A stretch of 64,000 bases of DNA. Origin: Microbacterium sp. Its GTDB lineage: Bacteria > Actinomycetota > Actinomycetes > Actinomycetales > Microbacteriaceae. A model generated the notes under the pieces. It saw only the letters and a program-made list of their open reading frames with translations. It was not told where the DNA came from and did no database searches. This document shows, one piece after another, positions 1 to 8,673 of the stretch (positions within the stretch are counted from its first letter, which is position 1; the number at the start of each line of letters is the position of its first letter). The stretch spans positions 1 to 64,000 of the forward strand of contig QFPM01000009.1 of NCBI GenBank assembly GCA_003248655.1. Direction: 5' to 3'. The position numbers and the translations under genes are program-made.

Positions 1-3000
1 CAGCGTCACATTGCCCGTGTTCCGCACGACGAAGCCGTACGACACGACATCGCCCGCCTCCGACACCGCACCCGACGCCGACTTCACCACCTCGATCGAC
101 GGCAGCGCGACGAGCGGGACGGTCTCGATGTCGGATCCCGCGACAGGTGCGCCGACGGGCGGAGCGCCCGAGGCCGAAGCGGTGTTCACGACGGCGCCCG
201 AGTCGAGATCGGCCTGCGTGACGGTGTACGTCGCGGTTCCCGTCGCGGTCTGGCCGGGCTGCAGCGTGCCGACGGCGCCCGGCCAGGCCACGGGGACGGT
301 GCCGATCGCCGCGAGTCCGTCGTCGAGCGTGATGCCGGTGAGCGTGACGTTTCCGAGGTTCGCGAGCTGGAACGTGTAGACGATCGTCGAGCCGGCGGCG
401 GGGTCGCCCGCGGAGAGCACGCCCGTCTTCACGACCTGCAGGCGCGGCGCCGCCGCGACGACGAGGCGCGAGCTGCCCGTGTCGGCGACGTCGTCTCCGG
501 TGGGCGGTGTGCCGGTCGCGGTCGCCGTGTTGTCGACGAAGCCGCGGTTCACGTCGGCCTGCGTGAGCGTGTACGTCGCGGTGGCCTGCACGCTGTCGCC
601 CGGAGCGAGCACGCCCGCGGTGCCGCTCGGCCAGGTCGCCGGGAGGGTGATCGCCGACAGGCCGGTGAGAGGATCGGCGACGTCGACATCCGAGAGCGTG
701 ACGTTCCCCGTGTTGCGGACGGTGAAGGTGTAGGTGACGATGTCGCCCGCCACGCCGGCAGCACCGCTCGCGAGAGCACCCGACTTGGTGAGGGAGATCT
801 CCGGCTCCGCCGAGAGCGGTACGACGACGTCGTCCGAGTCGGTCATCACCGTGCCGCCGGGGGTCACACCGGTCGTCGTCGCCGTGTTGGAGACGAACCC
901 GGCATCCGCATCGGCCTGCGTCAGCGTGTAGGTCGCGGTCGCCGTCGCGACCTCGGCGGGGGCGAGCGTGCCCGGCGCGCCCGGCCACCCCGTGATCGTC
1001 AGCGGGCCGCCGAGCTTCGGGTCGTCGAGCGTGACGTCGGTGAGAGTGAGGTTTCCGGAGTTGCGGATCTCGAACGAGTACGTCACCACGTCGCCCGCGT
1101 TGGCACCGCCCGCCGATCCCGCCTTCTCGACCGTGATCGCGGGGCCGAACGGCATCGTCACGGTGTCGGCGCCCGTGTCGGAGACCGGCGCGCCGACAGG
1201 AGGCGTGCCGGACGCGGATGCCGTGTTGACGACGGAGCCCGCATCGACATCGGCCTGGGTGAGCGTGTACGTCGCCGTCGCGACGACGACCTCGGCGGGC
1301 GAGAGAACGCCGTCCCAGCCGACGGGGAAGACGAGCGGGGTGAGACCGTCGAGCGGATCGGCCGCGGTGACGCCGGTGAGGGTCACGTTGCCCGTGTTCT
1401 GCACCGTGAAGCGGTAGGTGATGACGTCGCCGACGACACCGCTGCCGCTCACGGTGTGCGACTTCGCGATGTCGATGCGCGGGGACGACGGGAGGGTCAG
1501 AGGCGCGTCGTCGTCGTCGGTCACGGCGGGTCCGGTCGGCGGGGTGCCCGAGACGGATGCCTCGTTGACGAGGGAGCCCGCATCGACATCGGCCTGCGTG
1601 AGCGGGTACGTCGCCGTCGCGCGCACCTGCGCGCCGGGCGCGAGGATGCCCGCGGCACCTGGCCACTGGTACGTGAGGCCGCTGATGCCCGGCAGCGCGT
1701 CGGCGACGGCGACGCCGGAGAGGGTCACGGCGCCGGTGTTGACGACCGTGAAGTCGTAGGTGACGACCGTGCCCGCGGTCGCCGCGGCGATCGGGCGCAC
1801 CGTCTTGTCGAGCGTGATCGCGGGGGCGCCGGTGAGCGCCACGGTCGCACCGTCGGCATCCGACACCGCCGCGCCGCGCGGCGGCGTGCCCGTCGCCGTC
1901 GCCGTGTTCACGATCGATCCCGCATCGATGTCGGCCTGCGTCAGCACGTGCTGCGCCGTGACGGTGACCGAGGCTCCGGGCCGCAACTGGCCCGCCGTGC
2001 CCGGCCACCCCGTGATCGGAAGGGGGTTGGCGCTCAGCAGCGGGTCGCGCAGGTTCACGCCCGAGAGCGTGACGTTGCCCGTGTTGGTGAGGACGAACGT
2101 GTACGTGACCTCGTCGCCCGCGACGGCGTCACCCGCGAGCGCGCCGTCCTTCTCGAGCTGGATGGCCGGCGCCGCCGTCAGCGGAACGTCCGCCCCGTCG
2201 GTGTCGGTGACGGCCGCGCCGCTGGGCGCGAGGCCGCGCGCGGTCGCCGTGTTCGTGGTGGTGCCCGCATCGACGTCGGCCTGCGTGAGCGCGTACGTCG
2301 CCGTCGCGCGCACCGTCGCTCCCGGGGCGAGCTCCCCCGCGGCCCCGGGCCAGGTGCCGAACGTGATCGTCGACAGGCCGGGCTTCGGGTCGGTGACGGT
2401 GATCTCGTCGAGGGTCACGTTGCCGCGGTTGGTGACGTCGAACGTGTACGTGACGATGTCTCCCACGGCGGGCGTCGCGCCACCCGCCCGGGTGCCGTCC
2501 TTGACGACCTCGATCGCCGGCGCGGCGGTCACCGGCACGGTCGCGTCGTCACTGCGCGTGAGCTGCGCCCCGCTCGGCGGGTCGGCCACCGCCGTCGCGA
2601 GGTTGTCGACGCGTCCGCGGTCGACATCCGCCTGCGTCAGGGTGTACGTCGCGGTCGCCTGCACCGACTGGCTCGGCAGGAGCGTGCCGGCCGCGCCGGG
2701 CCAGGTGCCGAAGACGATGGCCGACAGGTTCGGCAGCGGGTCGGTGATGCCGACGCCCGTGAGGGTGACGTTGCCGGAGTTCGTGAGGTGGAACGTGTAG
2801 GTCACGACGTCGCCGACGCGGCCCGTTCCGGCGAGCGCCCCCGTCTTGGTGAACGTCATGGCGGGGTTGCGCGGGATCGGGACGACCTCGGGGTCCGTCG
2901 CGGTCACCGCGGCGCCGACGGGCGGCGTTCCCGTGGCGGATGCCGAGTTGACGACCGAGCCGGCGTTGACGTCGCTCTGCGTCACCGTGTACGACGCGGT

Positions 3001-6000
3001 CGCGGTGACCGACGCATTCGGCTGCAGCGTGCCGGCGACCCCGCCCGGCCAGGCGCCCCACGTGATCGCGCCGAGACCGGGGAGCGGGTCGGTGACGCCG
3101 ACGCCCGTGAGGGTGACGTTGCCGCGGTTGGTGATCGTGAACGAGTAGGTCACGACGTCGCCCGCGCGGTTCGCGGCGCCGGGCGACGCCGACTTCACGA
3201 GCTGGATGGCGGGAGCGGACGGAATCGTGACGGATGCCGAGTCGGTCGTCGTGACCGAGCCGCCCGCGGGCGGGGTGCCCGCGGCGCTCGCGGTGTTGTT
3301 GACGACCCCGGCGTTGACCTCGGCCTGCGTGAGCGTGTGCGTCGCGGTGCCGGTCGCGGTCTGCCCGGGAGCGAGGACGCCCGCCGCGCCCGGCCATCCG
3401 GTGAGCGCGACGGCCCCGCCGACCTTGGGGTCGGTGACGCTCACGCCCGTGAGCGTGACGGTGCCGCTGTTTCGCACGGTGAACGTGTAGGTGATCGTGT
3501 CGCCGGCTTTGCCGGTGCCGTTCAGGGCGCCGGTCTTGTCGAGGGCGATCGCCGGAGACGGGGCGATCGGCACCGTCACGGTGCCGGGGCCCGTCACCGT
3601 CGTGCCCTGCGCCGACGTGCCGCGCGCGGTCGCGTTGTTGCTCACCGATCCGCGGTCGGCGTCGGCCTGCGTGACGGTGTAGGTGGCGGTGCCCGTGACC
3701 GACTGACCGGGGTCGAGCGTGCCGGTCGCACCCGGCCACGTTCCGAACGTGATCGCCGACAGCCCGCTCAGCTGGTCGGTGACCCCGACGCTGCCGAGCG
3801 TGACGTTGCCCGTGTTGCGCACGACGAAGGTGAAGGTGACCGTGCCGCCCGCGCCGGATGCCCCGCTGAGGACGCCCGTCTTCGTGAGCCGGATCGCCGG
3901 ACCCTGCGGGATCGGAACGGTCGCCGGCCGGCTCGCGGTGACCGTCGCGCCGCCCGGCGCGCTGCCGGTCGCGGTGGCGGTGTTGACGACCGATCCCGCG
4001 TTCACGTCGGCCTGCGTCAGCGTGTAGGTCGCCGTCGCGGTGACCGTCTGACCGGGGCGCAGCGTTCCCGCCGCGCCGGGCCACGTGTACGTCAGTGCCG
4101 ACAGACCCGTCATCGGGTCGGCGATGCCGACGGCCGTGAGCGTCGTGTTGCCCGTGTTGGTCGCCGAGAACGTGTACGTGACGGTGTCACCGGCCGCGCC
4201 GGCGCCGCCGATCGCGCCCGACTTCGTCAGCGCGATGGCCGGCGCGCGGGTCAGCGGCAAGGTGGTGGTCGCCGGGCTCGACACCGGTCCCGTCGGCGAG
4301 GTCGCGCTTCCCGTCGCGGTGTTCACGACCGATCCCGCGTCGATGTCGGCCTGGGTGAGCGCGTAGGTCGCGGTCGCCGTGACGGTCTGACCGGGCTGCA
4401 GGGTGCCGGCCGGACCCGGCCACGTGAAGGCGAGGGGCGACAGACCGGGCATCGGGTCGGCGATCGTCACCCCTGTGAGAGTCGTGTTGCCGGCGTTGCG
4501 GGCGGTGAAGGTGTAGGTCACGAGATCGCCGGCACGGGGCGCGCTGCCCGTCACGGCGAGCGCCCCGCTCTTGGTCGTCACGATCGCGGAGCTCCGCGGG
4601 ATGGGCACGGTCGCACTCGCGGTCGCGGTCGGTGCGGTCCCGCGCGGCGGGGTGCCGGTCACGGTCGCGGTGTTGGCGACGGAGCCGGCGTTCGTGTTCG
4701 CCTGGGTCACGGGGTAGGTGGCCGTCGCCGTGACCGTCTCGCCGGGGGCGAGCGTTCCCGCGGTGCCGCTCGGCCACGTGCCGTAGACGATCGAGCCGCC
4801 CGTCAGCATCGGGTCCGTGATCGCGACGCCGGTGAGGGGCAGGTTCCCGACGTTGGCGACCGTGAAGGTGTAGGTGATCGCCGTGCCGCCGCCGTTCAGC
4901 ACGCCCGACTTCGCGAGGGTCAGCAGCGGGTTGGCGCTGATCGACACGGTCGCGGGCGCCGTCGCGCTCGCCGAGGTGCTGTTCGGACCGGTGGCCGCGA
5001 CGGATGCCGTGTTGGCGACCGAGCCGGAGTTGATGTCGGCCTGGGTGAGCGGATAGGTGGCCGTCGCCGTCACGGACTGCCCGGGACCGAGGACGCCCGC
5101 CGTGCCGCTCGGCCAGGTCCCGTACGTGATCGTCGACAGGCCCGGCTTCGGGTCGGTGATCGTCACGCCGCTCAGGGGGCTCGTCCCCGTGTTGGTCGCC
5201 GTGAAGGTGTAGGTGACGAACTGGCCGGCCGTCGCGTTCGCCGGGACGGTGCCCGACTTGACGAGGCCGATCCGGGTGACGGTGACGACGGTCGTGTCGG
5301 TCGCCGAGACGGCGCGGTTCGATCCGCCCGAGGCGACGGCGTTCACGGTGGCGCTGTTGGTCCACCCGGTCGAGGTGGTGGGGCCCGTGCAGGTGTAGCT
5401 GAACGAGGCGGCGGACGCGAGCGACGTGGGAAGTCCCGCCGACCCCGCCGGACGCGCGCAGTTGGGCGCGAGCGGGTCGGTGATGGCGAACGAGCCGAGC
5501 GCCGTCGATCCGTTGTTGCTCACGGTGATGCGGAAGCTCGGAGTCCCGCCGGGGTTCACCGCCTGCGTGTCGGTGCCGTCGAGGGCCTCTTTGCGGATGG
5601 AGACGTGCGCACTCGCCGTCGACAGCACGGCGTTCTGCCAGAGGTACGAGTCGCCGTTCGTCGCCAGCTGCAGCTGCATCGACTTGGTGCCCGTCGGCAG
5701 CGGCACCGCCTGGCTGCGCGCGTCGACGCTCGCATTGAAGAACGCGCCCGTGCCGTTGCCCGCGTAGCGGACCGACCCGTCGGCGACCGAGATGCCGTAG
5801 TTGTTCGTCGTGTTGATGCCGCTCGCATTGGGGAGCGCGGTGAACCCGCCCGACGTCCCCGCGCGCCACGAGACGGTGTCGCCGGTGATGTTGCGGTCGC
5901 CCTCGTACAGGGTGACGCCGACGCGGCTGTTCGTGTCGAGGGTCTCGAAGCTGCCGAAGTCGATGACGACCGCGGGGTCGGTCGTCGCCTGGCGGACGTG

Positions 6001-6828
6001 GCCCGAGTAGAGCACGACGTTGCGGCCCGTGCTCGCGGCGTTGCCGAGGATCAGCTGACCGAAGTCGTACACGACCGTCAGCGACCAGCCACCGAAGCAT
6101 CCGGCCCCGTTGGGCACCCAGATGTCGCCGACCGAGACCGTCTGGGTCGCGCCGTTGGAGACGCCGATCGCATTGCGGAAGATCGCCGTGACGTCCTGGC
6201 TCGCGCTGTAGTAGTTCGGGTTTCCCGACGGCACGGCCGAGACGGCCTCGCCGTAGTAGCTGCCCGGCGCGACGCTGCGCACACTGTCGGCGCCGACCTT
6301 CAGCTGCAGCGACTGCGTACTGGCCGCCCCGCTCGCGGGAAGCGTCGCCGCACCGTTGGCCGAGCAGTACGCGCCGGCGGTGCCGTTGAGCTCGCCGAGG
6401 TTTCCGGCCCACGAGAGCTGCGCGCGCGCGACCTGCGCGCCGGCGGGGATCGTTAGGGTCGCGCTGCTGCCGTTGACGGCGGTCGGCAGGTCGGCGACGG
6501 TGTTGTTCCCCATCACGACGTGGTCGTTGTAGTACGACCCCGCGGTGCCGTTGTGCAGCTGATTGGCGGTCGGCGCGCCCTGGACGGCTGCACCGTTCCA
6601 CCGCAGCACGCCGTTTCCGACGAGGATGTAGTCGCCGTTGACGTCGGCCTGGTAGATGATCGACGGCGCCGCGAGCGTGAGTGCGTCGGCATCCGTCGCG
6701 TCGAGCGCGACCAGCCCCGTCGCGACGACCGCGACGGAGGCGACCGCGGCCAGCGTCCGACGCAGCCGTGCGCGGAATCGGCGCGCGGAACCGCGCGCGG
6801 GGCTGTCTGCGCTCACGCCGCTGACCAT
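1..6828 (-). CDS. giant secreted DUF11-repeat surface protein (3' end outside window)
   Basis: At least 2276 codons are open from an ATG at 6828 to the left edge, so the C-terminus is missing. A GGGGAGG ribosome site lies 5 nt before the ATG. The N-terminus has an Arg-rich stretch, then a hydrophobic segment (TLAAVASVAVVATGLVAL), which is a signal peptide. Residues of about 45-400 form a globular region with no repeat. From about residue 500 the protein is built of DUF11-type beta-sandwich repeats of about 115 residues. Each has the phrases TGLVKSG or similar, VTYTFTATNTGN, LTGVTITDP, TYTWPG, LxPGQTVTATATY and LTQADxxAGSVVNTA. Fifteen copies of the last phrase can be counted. DUF11 proteins are usually wall-attached stalks or adhesins; that role is inferred. 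It follows a SipW/TasA-like cluster on the same strand. A sorting signal, if present, lies outside the window. Confidence 0.9.
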   Translation of the reverse strand, partial: MVSGVSADSPARGSARRFRARLRRTLAAVASVAVVATGLVALDATDADALTLAAPSIIYQADVNGDYILVGNGVLRWNGAAVQGAPTANQLHNGTAGSYYNDHVVMGNNTVADLPTAVNGSSATLTIPAGAQVARAQLSWAGNLGELNGTAGAYCSANGAATLPASGAASTQSLQLKVGADSVRSVAPGSYYGEAVSAVPSGNPNYYSASQDVTAIFRNAIGVSNGATQTVSVGDIWVPNGAGCFGGWSLTVVYDFGQLILGNAASTGRNVVLYSGHVRQATTDPAVVIDFGSFETLDTNSRVGVTLYEGDRNITGDTVSWRAGTSGGFTALPNASGINTTNNYGISVADGSVRYAGNGTGAFFNASVDARSQAVPLPTGTKSMQLQLATNGDSYLWQNAVLSTASAHVSIRKEALDGTDTQAVNPGGTPSFRITVSNNGSTALGSFAITDPLAPNCARPAGSAGLPTSLASAASFSYTCTGPTTSTGWTNSATVNAVASGGSNRAVSATDTTVVTVTRIGLVKSGTVPANATAGQFVTYTFTATNTGTSPLSGVTITDPKPGLSTITYGTWPSGTAGVLGPGQSVTATATYPLTQADINSGSVANTASVAATGPNSTSASATAPATVSISANPLLTLAKSGVLNGGGTAITYTFTVANVGNLPLTGVAITDPMLTGGSIVYGTWPSGTAGTLAPGETVTATATYPVTQANTNAGSVANTATVTGTPPRGTAPTATASATVPIPRSSAIVTTKSGALAVTGSAPRAGDLVTYTFTARNAGNTTLTGVTIADPMPGLSPLAFTWPGPAGTLQPGQTVTATATYALTQADIDAGSVVNTATGSATSPTGPVSSPATTTLPLTRAPAIALTKSGAIGGAGAAGDTVTYTFSATNTGNTTLTAVGIADPMTGLSALTYTWPGAAGTLRPGQTVTATATYTLTQADVNAGSVVNTATATGSAPGGATVTASRPATVPIPQGPAIRLTKTGVLSGASGAGGTVTFTFVVRNTGNVTLGSVGVTDQLSGLSAITFGTWPGATGTLDPGQSVTGTATYTVTQADADRGSVSNNATARGTSAQGTTVTGPGTVTVPIAPSPAIALDKTGALNGTGKAGDTITYTFTVRNSGTVTLTGVSVTDPKVGGAVALTGWPGAAGVLAPGQTATGTATHTLTQAEVNAGVVNNTASAAGTPPAGGSVTTTDSASVTIPSAPAIQLVKSASPGAANRAGDVVTYSFTITNRGNVTLTGVGVTDPLPGLGAITWGAWPGGVAGTLQPNASVTATASYTVTQSDVNAGSVVNSASATGTPPVGAAVTATDPEVVPIPRNPAMTFTKTGALAGTGRVGDVVTYTFHLTNSGNVTLTGVGITDPLPNLSAIVFGTWPGAAGTLLPSQSVQATATYTLTQADVDRGRVDNLATAVADPPSGAQLTRSDDATVPVTAAPAIEVVKDGTRAGGATPAVGDIVTYTFDVTNRGNVTLDEITVTDPKPGLSTITFGTWPGAAGELAPGATVRATATYALTQADVDAGTTTNTATARGLAPSGAAVTDTDGADVPLTAAPAIQLEKDGALAGDAVAGDEVTYTFVLTNTGNVTLSGVNLRDPLLSANPLPITGWPGTAGQLRPGASVTVTAQHVLTQADIDAGSIVNTATATGTPPRGAAVSDADGATVALTGAPAITLDKTVRPIAAATAGTVVTYDFTVVNTGAVTLSGVAVADALPGISGLTYQWPGAAGILAPGAQVRATATYPLTQADVDAGSLVNEASVSGTPPTGPAVTDDDDAPLTLPSSPRIDIAKSHTVSGSGVVGDVITYRFTVQNTGNVTLTGVTAADPLDGLTPLVFPVGWDGVLSPAEVVVATATYTLTQADVDAGSVVNTASASGTPPVGAPVSDTGADTVTMPFGPAITVEKAGSAGGANAGDVVTYSFEIRNSGNLTLTDVTLDDPKLGGPLTITGWPGAPGTLAPAEVATATATYTLTQADADAGFVSNTATTTGVTPGGTVMTDSDDVVVPLSAEPEISLTKSGALASGAAGVAGDIVTYTFTVRNTGNVTLSDVDVADPLTGLSAITLPATWPSGTAGVLAPGDSVQATATYTLTQADVNRGFVDNTATATGTPPTGDDVADTGSSRLVVAAAPRLQVVKTGVLSAGDPAAGSTIVYTFQLANLGNVTLTGITLDDGLAAIGTVPVAWPGAVGTLQPGQTATGTATYTVTQADLDSGAVVNTASASGAPPVGAPVAGSDIETVPLVALPSIEVVKSASGAVSEAGDVVSYGFVVRNTGNVTL
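203..5060 (-). repeat. tandem DUF11 coding repeats, at least 15 units of about 345 bp
   Basis: The segment encoding LTQAD...AGS recurs, on the + strand, near 203, 551, 908, 1246, 1586, 1928, 2273, 2622, 2969, 3316, 3660, 4004, 4342, 4696 and 5032. Spacing is 336-357 bp. Nucleotide similarity between units is visible by eye, for example the recurrent word cggcctgcgtgagcgtgta. Such an array could change copy number by slippage or recombination. Confidence 0.9.
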
Positions 6829-6954
6829 GGCTGCCTCCCCAGATGCAACACTCGGATCGAGGTCCGTACCGGACCGTGCCCACTCGGGGTGTGGACGACG
6901 CTGACGCTACCGGTGCGGACACGCAGGCGCGGGAGGCGCGCGGAACGAGAAGAA

Positions 6955-6990
6955 GGGTGTGTCCCCGGGCACGCGGCGAGGGACACACCC
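6955..6990 (-). terminator. hairpin terminator after the Rv0909-like gene
   Basis: A perfect 11-bp inverted repeat, GGGTGTGTCCC at 6955-6965 and GGGACACACCC at 6980-6990, has a 14-nt loop. Read on the minus strand it is followed by TTCTTCTCG, a weak T-rich tail. It starts 8 nt beyond the stop at 6998, so it probably separates this gene from the DUF11 gene. Confidence 0.75.
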
Positions 6991-6997
6991 CGCCGCG

Positions 6998-7213
6998 TTA
7001 CTCGTTCCCGAGCTTCGAGTCGATCGTGTCGCGGATCGAGTCCACCTGCGCGTCGACGGAGTCCGGCGCGATCTTCTTCACGAAGTCCGCTGCGGCATCC
7101 AGCACGCTGTCGCTGACGCCCTCGCCCTGCTCCGAGCCGAGCGTCTCCTCGATCTTGTCCTTGTTCTGCTCCAGGAACTCCTTGCCCTGGTTGACGAGGT
7201 CGTCGATACCCAT
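6998..7213 (-). CDS. small Rv0909/MT0933-like protein (putative antitoxin family)
   Basis: A 71-residue, acidic, helical protein starting MGIDDLVNQGKEFLEQNKDK. The ATG at 7213 is chosen because GGAGGG lies 7 nt upstream; a longer frame to 7261 has no such site. The pattern of a short amphipathic start, Lys/Asp/Glu-rich helices and an acidic end matches small actinobacterial proteins annotated as Rv0909-family putative antitoxins. I see no toxin gene next to it: the neighbours are the signal peptidase upstream and the DUF11 gene downstream. The antitoxin label is family naming only. A cytoplasmic stress or structural protein is equally possible. Confidence 0.7.
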   Translation of the reverse strand: MGIDDLVNQGKEFLEQNKDKIEETLGSEQGEGVSDSVLDAAADFVKKIAPDSVDAQVDSIRDTIDSKLGNE

Positions 7214-7261
7214 GTGTTTTCCCTCCGGACTGCGCCACAGCGACCGGGGTGGCCGCTGCAC

Positions 7262-7900
7262 TCATTGTGGCGCCTCCTCGGTCGGCGTCAAAGGGTCGGC
7301 GTCATCGTCTGCGGGCGACTTCTTGCGGGCCCGCTGCACGAGCGCCGAGCCGAACATCCACGCGGCGTACCCGAAGAGGCCGATGATCGCGATCGTGACG
7401 AGGATCGAACGCAGATCGCCCCCCACCGCCGTCGCCGCCCAGCCGATGTAGGGGATCGCGTACCAGACGGTGCCGCGGATCTGCACTTCGCGCACCGGAT
7501 CCGCGTCGGGCTGCGGGTTGGCGTCGCCCTGCGTGATGAAGAGGTACTCGCCGTCTGCCGTCGTGAGCCGCTGGATGACGCGGTGCGTGATCAGCAGCGG
7601 CTTGCCGCTCTCGAGCTGGTAGGTCATGACCATGCCGGGTTCGATGTCGGCGGCGTCGGTGGGACGCACCACGACCATCGTGCCGGGAGGGAGGTGCGGC
7701 TCCATCGACGAGGTCAGGACCGTGAGCGCGGTCGACCCGGTGACGGCGGGCACGACGATCACGGCCGCGCCGATGCCGAGGATGACGACGAGGAGCGCGG
7801 CGATCAGGCCCCGCCCGAGCGCCGAGAAGAAGCCCGACAGCCTTCCCGGGCGACGGGCGGTGTCGTCGTGGCTCGGCGCCTGCGGCTCAGTGGATGCCAT
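7262..7900 (-). CDS. signal peptidase I, ER/SipW type
   Basis: A membrane serine protease that cuts signal peptides, probably from the TasA/CalY-like exports encoded just upstream in the operon. A TM segment spans about residues 32-53. The catalytic serine is in SSMEP (Ser65). The general base position is His106 in LLITHRVI, where the bacterial Lep type has Lys; this marks the SipW/archaeal/ER subfamily. TQGDANPQPD carries the conserved GD. A second TM (about 165-186) and a basic, acidic-tailed C-terminus follow. The ATG at 7900 is preferred over one at 7906 because AGGAAGAGG sits 6 nt upstream. It overlaps the preceding gene by 14 nt, so translation is probably coupled. Confidence 0.9.
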   Translation of the reverse strand: MASTEPQAPSHDDTARRPGRLSGFFSALGRGLIAALLVVILGIGAAVIVVPAVTGSTALTVLTSSMEPHLPPGTMVVVRPTDAADIEPGMVMTYQLESGKPLLITHRVIQRLTTADGEYLFITQGDANPQPDADPVREVQIRGTVWYAIPYIGWAATAVGGDLRSILVTIAIIGLFGYAAWMFGSALVQRARKKSPADDDADPLTPTEEAPQ

Positions 7901-8672
7901 GGCCATCCTCTTCCTGCCGGGCGCGCCTGCGCGCCGCGAGGACGACGAAGATGCCCGCAGCGATACCCGCGGCGCCGATCACGATCGGGACGGTGTAGAG
8001 CGTGCCGCCCGTGTGGGCGAGCGCACTCCCCCGCGCCGCGGTGCCGGATGTCACAGTGCCGGATGTCGCCGTGCCGGGCGCTGCCACCGCGTCGCCGGCC
8101 ACTCCGACGCATGCGCTCCCGATCGCGGGCCCGGCATCGCCGATGACCCCGAAGAGCGTCGCGTGGACGGCGAAGTCGACGGCCTGCTGCACTCCCTGCT
8201 GCCCGGCCAGAGTGGGCGCCACGCGCGCGCTGACGTCGATCCGCAGCTGCTCGCCGGGCGCGAGCACGCGACCACCGCTGAGCACGGTGCAGGCGCCGTT
8301 CGCGAGCGCGTCCGACATCGTCACCTCGGCCGCCGCGTCTCCGGCGGGCGTCGCCGAGACCTCCACGTGCTTCGCGAACTCGAGATCGGTGGCTCCGGAC
8401 GGCAGCAGCTCGATGCGCAGGCGCCCTGCGGCATCCCCGCCGTTGCGCACCCACACGCTCCGCGACTCGCTGTCGCCGGGCACGAACCGCCACGTGTCGG
8501 GATACAGCGGCAGCGTGTGGCTCGAGACGAACGTGACGCCGTCGGTCGACACCTGCAGGTGATCATCGGCGGCGAGCGCCGCCTCGGGGAACGCGCCGAT
8601 GGCGCCCACGGCGAGCGTGAGCGCCACGGCCGCGACGAGGCGGGCCGATCGACGAGGGCTGCGCGAGGTCAT
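7887..8672 (-). CDS. exported protein with LAxTG cell-wall sorting signal
   Basis: A 261-residue protein. A Sec-type signal peptide (ARLVAAVALTLAVGAIGAF, AALA cleavage region) precedes a beta-rich ectodomain with PGDSESRSVWVRNGG, a motif like the surface-exposed strands of TasA-type and DUF11 proteins. The C-terminus is a classic sorting signal: LAHTG at 218-222, a hydrophobic span, then RRRAR. LAxTG is the motif read by actinobacterial class E sortases; no sortase gene lies in the window. Its ATG follows the RICIN gene stop by one base, and the signal peptidase gene overlaps its end. It probably anchors part of the structure made by this operon to the wall. Confidence 0.85.
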   Translation of the reverse strand: MTSRSPRRSARLVAAVALTLAVGAIGAFPEAALAADDHLQVSTDGVTFVSSHTLPLYPDTWRFVPGDSESRSVWVRNGGDAAGRLRIELLPSGATDLEFAKHVEVSATPAGDAAAEVTMSDALANGACTVLSGGRVLAPGEQLRIDVSARVAPTLAGQQGVQQAVDFAVHATLFGVIGDAGPAIGSACVGVAGDAVAAPGTATSGTVTSGTAARGSALAHTGGTLYTVPIVIGAAGIAAGIFVVLAARRRARQEEDGHGIH

Positions 8673-8673
8673 G

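Noticed and set aside
203..5060. Regular repeats that could suggest a CRISPR array
   Set aside because: The period is about 345 bp, units are coding in one frame, and there are no short identical repeats with unique spacers.
1456..6456. 5-kb open frame on the + strand opposite the DUF11 gene
   Set aside because: It is antisense to a protein with a signal peptide, ribosome site and clear repeats. Its translation is an Arg/Gly/Asp-rich string with no domain, as expected from GC-rich complementary sequence.
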